From DASUSH01 sp036375215 (lineage in GTDB: Bacteria > Actinomycetota > Thermoleophilia > Solirubrobacterales > 70-9), in assembly GCA_036375215.1 (NCBI GenBank), contig DASUSH010000073.1:1-8834 (forward strand): a stretch of DNA of 8,834 bases, given 5' to 3'. Shown piece by piece: positions 5,603 through 8,834 of this stretch. Under the pieces are notes generated by a model. That model searched no databases. It saw nothing but the letters and a program-made list of their open reading frames with translations, and had not been told where the DNA came from. Position 1 is the first letter of the stretch; each line of letters opens with the position of its first letter. Made by a program: the position numbers and the translations under genes.

Positions 5603-6028
5603 ATGGACGCTGTGGATCAGCGAATTCTTGCGCTGCTCATCGAGGACGGGCGTCGCACCTACGGCGACATCGCCGCGCGGGTGCGGCTGACCGCGCCCTC
5701 CGTGAAGCGGCGGGTCGACCGGCTGCTCGCCGAGGGGGCGCTCGAGGGCTTCACCGCGGTGGTCGACCACGGCGCGCTCGGCTGGGACACCGAGGCGCTC
5801 GTCGAGCTCTTCTTCCGGCCCGGGACGACGCTCGCCGAGGTCGCCGAGACGCTGCGCGCCCACCCCGAGGTGGCCGAGGCCTGGAGTGTCACCGGCGAGG
5901 CCGACGCGGTCGCGCGGGTGCGGACTAAGGACAACGCGGACCTGGAGCGGCTGATCATCGACCTGCAGCGAAACGGGCAGGTCGAGCGCACGAACTCGGT
6001 GGTGGCGCTCTCGCGGCTGGTCGGCTAG
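5603..6028 (+). CDS. Lrp/AsnC-family transcriptional regulator
   Basis: A 141-residue protein, slightly shorter than E. coli AsnC or Lrp, with the family's two domains in order. The N-terminal winged HTH runs over residues 1-50 (VDQRILALLIEDGRRTYGDI, then APSVKRRVDRLLAEGAL with the recognition helix near 31-42). The C-terminal RAM ligand-binding domain covers about 64-140 (TEALVELFFRPG, then VTGEADAVARVRTKD with the G98-E99-x-D101 turn, and a last strand TNSVVALSRL). Such proteins form octamers or dimers of dimers and respond to amino acids. The gene diverges from the DUF6421-esterase-SDR-threonine aldolase operon across 73 bp, so that operon is its likely target, probably with autoregulation. 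The effector could be threonine, glycine or a related hydroxy amino acid, inferred from the target genes. No Shine-Dalgarno sequence; leaderless start predicted. Confidence 0.93.
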   Translation: MDAVDQRILALLIEDGRRTYGDIAARVRLTAPSVKRRVDRLLAEGALEGFTAVVDHGALGWDTEALVELFFRPGTTLAEVAETLRAHPEVAEAWSVTGEADAVARVRTKDNADLERLIIDLQRNGQVERTNSVVALSRLVG

Positions 6029-6053
6029 GCCGCGACCGCGGCCGGCGCCCTAG
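6025..6053. terminator. Hairpin shared by convergent genes, pairing their two TAG stops
   Basis: CTAGG (6025-6029) pairs with CCTAG (6049-6053). Inside it GCCGC (6029-6033) can pair with GCGGC (6038-6042) around a GACC tetraloop. The TAG stops of the Lrp/AsnC gene and of the opposite membrane-protein gene lie in the outer arms and pair with each other. No U-tract follows on either strand. It may end transcription in both directions or merely block 3' decay. Confidence 0.35.
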
Positions 6054-6517
6054 AGCGCCTGCGCGAGTTGCACCGCGAGCAGGGCGGCGACCAGGGCGAA
6101 GCAGGCGAGGTGGTCGCGGAGGATCGAGCGCGCGAGCGCGGCCTGCCGGGCGGCGCCGTCGCGGCGGGCGCCGAGGCGGGTCGCGGTCGGGACTGTGTGC
6201 AGGAGGGCGATCGCGATCGCGGGGACGACGAGCGCGAGCGAGGCCCAGGCGGTCGCGGCGGGGACCTCGTCGCCGGCGAGCTCGGCGACGATCGCCGCGA
6301 GAACGACGAGCATCGCGACCGCGACGAGGTAGTTCATGGGCGCCGCGTCGGTGGTCACGCGGCGGTAGTAGGCGGCGATCGAGGCGACCGCGTCCTCGGG
6401 GTCACGGCGGGCGTGGCCGTCGCCGCGGTCGCGGCCGAGGATCTGGAGGTCGAACATCAGGTCGAACCAGAGCACGGCGAGCAGAAAGCCGGCCCCGGCA
6501 GTGGCGAGCGCGGTCAC
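6050..6517 (-). CDS. Small four-helix integral membrane protein, function unknown
   Basis: The product of 155 residues is clearly a membrane protein, but I do not recognise the family. Predicted helices are at about 3-27 (ending WFDLMFDLQIL), 62-81, 88-109 and 133-153. The first loop (28-60) is hydrophilic and carries DAVASIAAYYRRVTTDAAPMN (split here as DAVASIAAYYRR at 42-53 and VTTDAAPMN at 54-62), and a basic segment RLGARRDGAARQAALAR joins helices 3 and 4. Acidic residues within helix 1 (D19, D23) and the YYRRVT motif may be functional. It starts 41 bases after the desaturase on the same strand, so the two may be co-transcribed, although a TAGCTT box 6 bases before the GTG start suggests its own leaderless transcript. 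No Shine-Dalgarno sequence is visible. It converges on the Lrp/AsnC gene with 21 bases between. Confidence 0.75.
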   Translation of the reverse strand: MTALATAGAGFLLAVLWFDLMFDLQILGRDRGDGHARRDPEDAVASIAAYYRRVTTDAAPMNYLVAVAMLVVLAAIVAELAGDEVPAATAWASLALVVPAIAIALLHTVPTATRLGARRDGAARQAALARSILRDHLACFALVAALLAVQLAQAL

Positions 6518-6523
6518 CGCGCA

Positions 6524-6529
6524 AAGCTA
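6524..6529 (-). promoter_or_regulatory. Putative -10 box ahead of the membrane-protein gene
   Basis: The minus-strand TAGCTT (TANNNT) ends 6 bases before the GTG at 6517. The best -35 candidate, CTGACG at 6545-6550, is only 15 bases away, shorter than usual. This weak promoter rests mainly on the repeated spacing pattern in the window. Confidence 0.3.
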
Positions 6530-6558
6530 AAGGGGCCTGGCCCTCGTCAGGTTTCCGG

Positions 6559-7560
6559 CTACCGCGGAGCCGGAGCCTGCTCGCGCTGAGCCTGACGCTC
6601 CGGGGCGATCCGGACGACGTTCCAGGCGAGGCCGAGGCGCTCGAGGCCGCCGATCGCCCAGCCCGCGGGGTCGAGCTCGTACCAGCGGAGGCCGTGGGTG
6701 GCGGAGCGCGGGAAGGCGTGGTGGTTGTGGTGCCAGGACTCGCCGAAGGAGAAGGGGGCGAGCCAGAAGACGTTGGTGGAGCGGTCGTCGGTGTCGAAGC
6801 GGCGGCGGCCGAAGAAGTGGCAGATCGAGTTGATCGACCACGTGACGTGGTGGAGCAGGAAGACGCGGACGAAGCCGCCCCAGAGGAGGCCGGTGGCGGC
6901 GCCCCCGAGCGAGCCGGTCGCGAGCCCGCCGACGAGCGCGGGCAGGGCGAGGCTGGCGGCGACGATCACGGGGAAGGCCGCGTTGATCCGGCGCATGCCC
7001 GGATCCTCGAGCAGGTCTGGGGCGTAGCGGCGGTAGTCGGCGCGCCCCTGGGTCTCCCAGAGCCAGCCCATGTGGGCGTGGTAGAGGCCGCGGACGGCGC
7101 CGCGCAGGCCGGTGCCGTGGTCGACGTGGGGCGAGTGCGGGTCGCCGTCGTCGTCGGCGTGCGCGTGGTGCTTGCGGTGGTCGGAGACCCAGGAGATGAC
7201 CGGCCCCTCGACCGCGGTCGAGCCGGCGATCGCGAGCGCGTAGCGCAGCCGGCGGTGGGTGGCGAAGGCGTTGTGGGTGAGGAGGCGGTGGAACCCGATC
7301 GTGATCCCGAGGCCGCCGACCAGGTAGCCGACGCCCAGCAGGACGAGGTCGAGCGAACTGAGGAGCGTGGACGGCAGGAAGGCGATCGCTGCGGCGAAGG
7401 CGGCGAACGGGAGGACGACGGCGCCGACGTTGAGGCCGCGCTCGACGCGGGTCATCGCCGGGCGGTCGGGCGCGGGCGGCGGCTTCGGGCGGCCGTTCGG
7501 CTTGCCCGGGACGCGCTCGGCGACGGGGCGGGGCTTGGTGGGAGCGGGTGCTGTGGCCAT
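6559..7560 (-). CDS. Acyl-CoA (delta-9-type) fatty acid desaturase, membrane di-iron
   Basis: A 333-residue integral membrane desaturase of the stearoyl-CoA desaturase/DesA3 type, which uses O2 and an electron donor to insert a cis double bond in an acyl chain and so adjusts membrane fluidity. All histidine boxes are present: H91RLLTH96 (HxxxxH), H128RKHH132 (HxxHH) and H277HNHH281 (HxxHH). Accessory iron-ligand region residues occur in HHVTWSINSICH (237-248). SWVSDHRKHHAHAD and FSFGESWHHNHHAFP are family hallmarks. Hydrophobic spans lie at about 43-63, 67-90, 193-213 and 217-238. The first 36 residues are a Pro- and basic-rich, probably disordered cytoplasmic tail. No cytochrome b5 or ferredoxin domain is fused and no reductase lies in the window, so the electron donor is encoded elsewhere. 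It diverges from a PucR-type regulator. ATG 7560 lacks both a Shine-Dalgarno sequence and a TANNNT at leaderless distance. Confidence 0.96.
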   Translation of the reverse strand: MATAPAPTKPRPVAERVPGKPNGRPKPPPAPDRPAMTRVERGLNVGAVVLPFAAFAAAIAFLPSTLLSSLDLVLLGVGYLVGGLGITIGFHRLLTHNAFATHRRLRYALAIAGSTAVEGPVISWVSDHRKHHAHADDDGDPHSPHVDHGTGLRGAVRGLYHAHMGWLWETQGRADYRRYAPDLLEDPGMRRINAAFPVIVAASLALPALVGGLATGSLGGAATGLLWGGFVRVFLLHHVTWSINSICHFFGRRRFDTDDRSTNVFWLAPFSFGESWHHNHHAFPRSATHGLRWYELDPAGWAIGGLERLGLAWNVVRIAPERQAQREQAPAPR

Positions 7561-7586
7561 GGAGGGAAAGGATGGCTAGCGGATAG

Positions 7587-7617
7587 CGAGATTTCTCTGA
7601 TGTGGAGAAGAATCTCG
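7587..7617. promoter_or_regulatory. Candidate operator: 31-bp inverted repeat between desaturase and PucR genes
   Basis: CGAGATT-TCTC (7587-7597) is followed by a seven-base centre and GAGA-AG-AATCTCG (7605-7617). Eleven base pairs match, interrupted by a two-base bulge. It lies in the 84-bp divergent gap, in a patch less GC-rich than its surroundings. It covers the likely -35 regions of both genes, including a possible TTCTCC/TATCCG pair for the desaturase. The PucR-family protein or an unlinked lipid regulator could bind it. Confidence 0.5.
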
Positions 7618-7630
7618 GTGCCGTATTTAG

Positions 7631-7636
7631 TAGCTT
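7631..7636 (+). promoter_or_regulatory. Putative -10 box of the PucR-family gene
   Basis: TAGCTT fits TANNNT and ends 8 bases before ATG 7645, predicting a nearly leaderless transcript. The matching -35 position falls at the right arm of the inverted repeat and shows no consensus. TATTTA at 7624-7629 is an alternative -10. Confidence 0.35.
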
Positions 7637-7644
7637 CGTGATAG

Positions 7645-8802
7645 ATGGCGCCCAGAGCCGACGCGCTGGCCAAGACGATGCGGGCCGAGCTGCCCGCGGT
7701 GATCGACGAGGTGATCGCGGAGATCGGGCGCGAGGTGCCCGAGTACGCGCGCCCGCTGGAGGGCAACTTCGGGCGCAACGTGCGGGTGGGCGTGCGAGAG
7801 GCGCTCGGGCGGTTCGTCGAGCGGGTGGCCGACCCGGAAGGGGCGGCGGCGCACGACCCGAGCGTCTATGTCGGGCTCGGGCGCGGCGAGTTCCGCGAGG
7901 GGCGGACGCTCCACGCGCTGCTTCAGGCCTATCGGGTGGGGGCGCGGGTGGCGTGGAGGCGGCTGTCGGCGGCGGCGCTCGCGGCCGGCGCGGACGGGAG
8001 GCGGATCGCGGCGCTCGCCGAGTCGGTCTTCGCCTACATCGACGAGCTCTCGGCGGAGTCCGCTGAGGGGTTCGCGCTCGAGCAGGCGGCGCGCGCGGGC
8101 GAGCGCCAGCGGCTGCGCGAGCGGCTCCTCGCGCTGCTCCTCGCCGACCCGCCGGCCGAGCCGGCGACGGTGGCCCAGGCGGCCGAGGAGGCGGGCTGGG
8201 CGCTGCCCGAGCGGGTCGCGGCGATCGCGATCGCGGAGGGCGGGGAGGAACCGGCGGTGGTGGCGCGGCGGGTTGGCCCGACGGCGATCGGGGCATCGGT
8301 GGAGGGACGGGCGCTGATCGTGCTCGCCGACCCGGAGGGGCCGGGGGCGCGGGCCGCGCTCGCGCGGGCGCTGGGGGACGCGGGCGGGGCGGTGGGCCCG
8401 ACGGTGGCGCCGGCGCAGGCGCGGCGGAGCTTCGAGCGGGCGGCGGCGGCGCTGGAGGTGGTCGGCGCGGAGGACGGCGGGCTCGTGATCGCCGAGGAGC
8501 ACCTGGCGGAGCTGCTGCTCGACCGCGACCGCCAGCTCGCGAGCGAGCTCGCGGGCCGGGCCCTGGCGCCGTTCGAGGGGATGCCGGAGGGGCGGCGGGC
8601 GCGGCTCGTGGAGACGCTCGCGGCGTGGCTCGACAACGATCGCCAGCCGACGCCGACCGCGGCGGCCCTCCACCTGCATCCGCAGACGGTGCGGTACCGC
8701 GTGCGCCAGCTCCGCGAGCTCTTCGGCGACGCGCTCGACGACCCTCGGCGGAGGTTCGAGTTGACGCTGGCGCTCCGCGTTCGGAAGGATGGGGCGGCGT
8801 GA
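7645..8802 (+). CDS. PucR-family transcriptional regulator with RsbRD_N-like sensor domain
   Basis: A 385-residue regulator. The N-terminal half (about 10-165) is all-helical and resembles the RsbRD_N/RsbT co-antagonist-type domain often joined to PucR C-termini in Actinomycetota: GRGEFREGRTLHALLQAYRV (79-98) with VAWRRL is its usual signature. Residues about 170-290 look like a degenerate GGDEF/CdaR-type linker. Residues 320-378 form the PucR C-terminal HTH: LVETLAAWLDNDRQPTPTAA, then LHLHPQTVRYRVRQLRELFG and a closing helix with LTLALRV. The protein is soluble. Divergence from the desaturase suggests it controls that gene, possibly sensing lipid or stress state; its ligand is unknown. The ATG start has no Shine-Dalgarno sequence but a TAGCTT box 8 bases upstream. 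Its TGA overlaps the next gene's start as GTGA. Confidence 0.93.
   Translation: MAPRADALAKTMRAELPAVIDEVIAEIGREVPEYARPLEGNFGRNVRVGVREALGRFVERVADPEGAAAHDPSVYVGLGRGEFREGRTLHALLQAYRVGARVAWRRLSAAALAAGADGRRIAALAESVFAYIDELSAESAEGFALEQAARAGERQRLRERLLALLLADPPAEPATVAQAAEEAGWALPERVAAIAIAEGGEEPAVVARRVGPTAIGASVEGRALIVLADPEGPGARAALARALGDAGGAVGPTVAPAQARRSFERAAAALEVVGAEDGGLVIAEEHLAELLLDRDRQLASELAGRALAPFEGMPEGRRARLVETLAAWLDNDRQPTPTAAALHLHPQTVRYRVRQLRELFGDALDDPRRRFELTLALRVRKDGAA
8783..8789 (+). promoter_or_regulatory. Ribosome binding site of the following gene
   Basis: GGAAGGA lies 9 bases before the GTG at 8799, inside the end of the PucR-family gene. It is one of the few Shine-Dalgarno-like sequences ahead of a start in this window and fits an internal operon gene that lacks its own promoter. 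Confidence 0.45.
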
Positions 8803-8834
8803 GGGTCGCAATCGCGAGTTGCGAGGTGGTACCG
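8799..8834 (+). CDS. Start of a downstream gene (12 codons visible)
   Basis: A GTG overlapping the PucR-family TGA as GTGA opens a frame reading MRVAIASCEVVP to the window end, preceded by GGAAGGA. The hydrophobic first strand followed by a short turn is the usual N-terminus of a Rossmann-like or ATP-grasp protein; the glycogen synthase start (SSEVVP) looks similar. Twelve residues are too few to decide. It would be translationally coupled to the regulator. Confidence 0.5.
   Translation, partial: MRVAIASCEVVP

Noticed and set aside
3418..5928. An 836-codon open frame on the plus strand opposite the DUF6421-fusion gene
   Set aside because: Its product is a low-complexity Val/Glu/Ala/Arg-rich string with no domain motif, as expected when the strand opposite a GC-rich gene stays open by codon bias. 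The minus-strand frame has clear family landmarks, and this frame also runs into the Lrp/AsnC gene.
6531..6545. Hairpin AGGG...CCCT with a CTTT tail as terminator of the desaturase
   Set aside because: The stem is only three to four base pairs with a five-base loop, too weak to call in such GC-rich DNA.
7627..8811. Minus-strand open frame opposite the PucR-family gene, and the long minus frame at 6527-8296
   Set aside because: Arg/Pro-rich products without motifs; the opposite or alternative frames encode the PucR HTH and the desaturase histidine boxes.

Overview
The window is GC-rich DNA, by eye around 70% or more. It has long spurious open frames opposite nearly every gene, few Shine-Dalgarno sequences, a tRNA gene without an encoded CCA, and an RsbRD_N/PucR-type regulator. 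This points to Actinomycetota. A Thermoleophilia/Solirubrobacterales-like host is my guess from gene style, not something proven here. I see no mobile element, CRISPR array or phage gene.

Layout, left to right. (1) 1-327, minus: N-terminal part of an acyl-CoA dehydrogenase, cut by the window edge. (2) 459-531, minus: tRNA-Thr(GGU). (3) 579-5529, minus: four close or overlapping genes, transcribed in the order GIFT-like/DUF6421 fusion protein, alpha/beta-hydrolase esterase, SDR oxidoreductase, low-specificity L-threonine aldolase. (4) 5603-6028, plus: an Lrp/AsnC regulator diverging from that operon. (5) 6050-6517 and 6559-7560, minus: a small four-helix membrane protein downstream of a delta-9-type acyl-CoA desaturase. 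(6) 7645-8802, plus: a PucR-family regulator diverging from the desaturase, followed by the first 12 codons of another gene that overlaps its stop codon.

The most interesting unit is the Lrp/AsnC-DUF6421-esterase-SDR-threonine aldolase locus. Its divergent intergenic region is only 73 bp. It appears to hold two back-to-back promoters whose -35 boxes abut, plus a TGAT-N5-ATCA dyad and a GCCGGAT/ATCCGGC inverted pair placed over them. The fusion protein has an HDxxH...ExxxD arrangement that resembles a gluzincin metallopeptidase centre. I infer an amino-acid-responsive pathway that handles a beta-hydroxy-alpha-amino acid, or a derivative of one, through hydrolysis, redox and aldol cleavage. The substrate is unknown.

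A second pattern crosses the window. Six genes have a TANNNT hexamer 6-8 bases before the chosen start codon and no Shine-Dalgarno sequence, and a seventh has AATAAT there. This is the geometry of leaderless transcription, and it helped me choose starts. The two genes joined to an upstream gene by GTGA overlaps do not show it.
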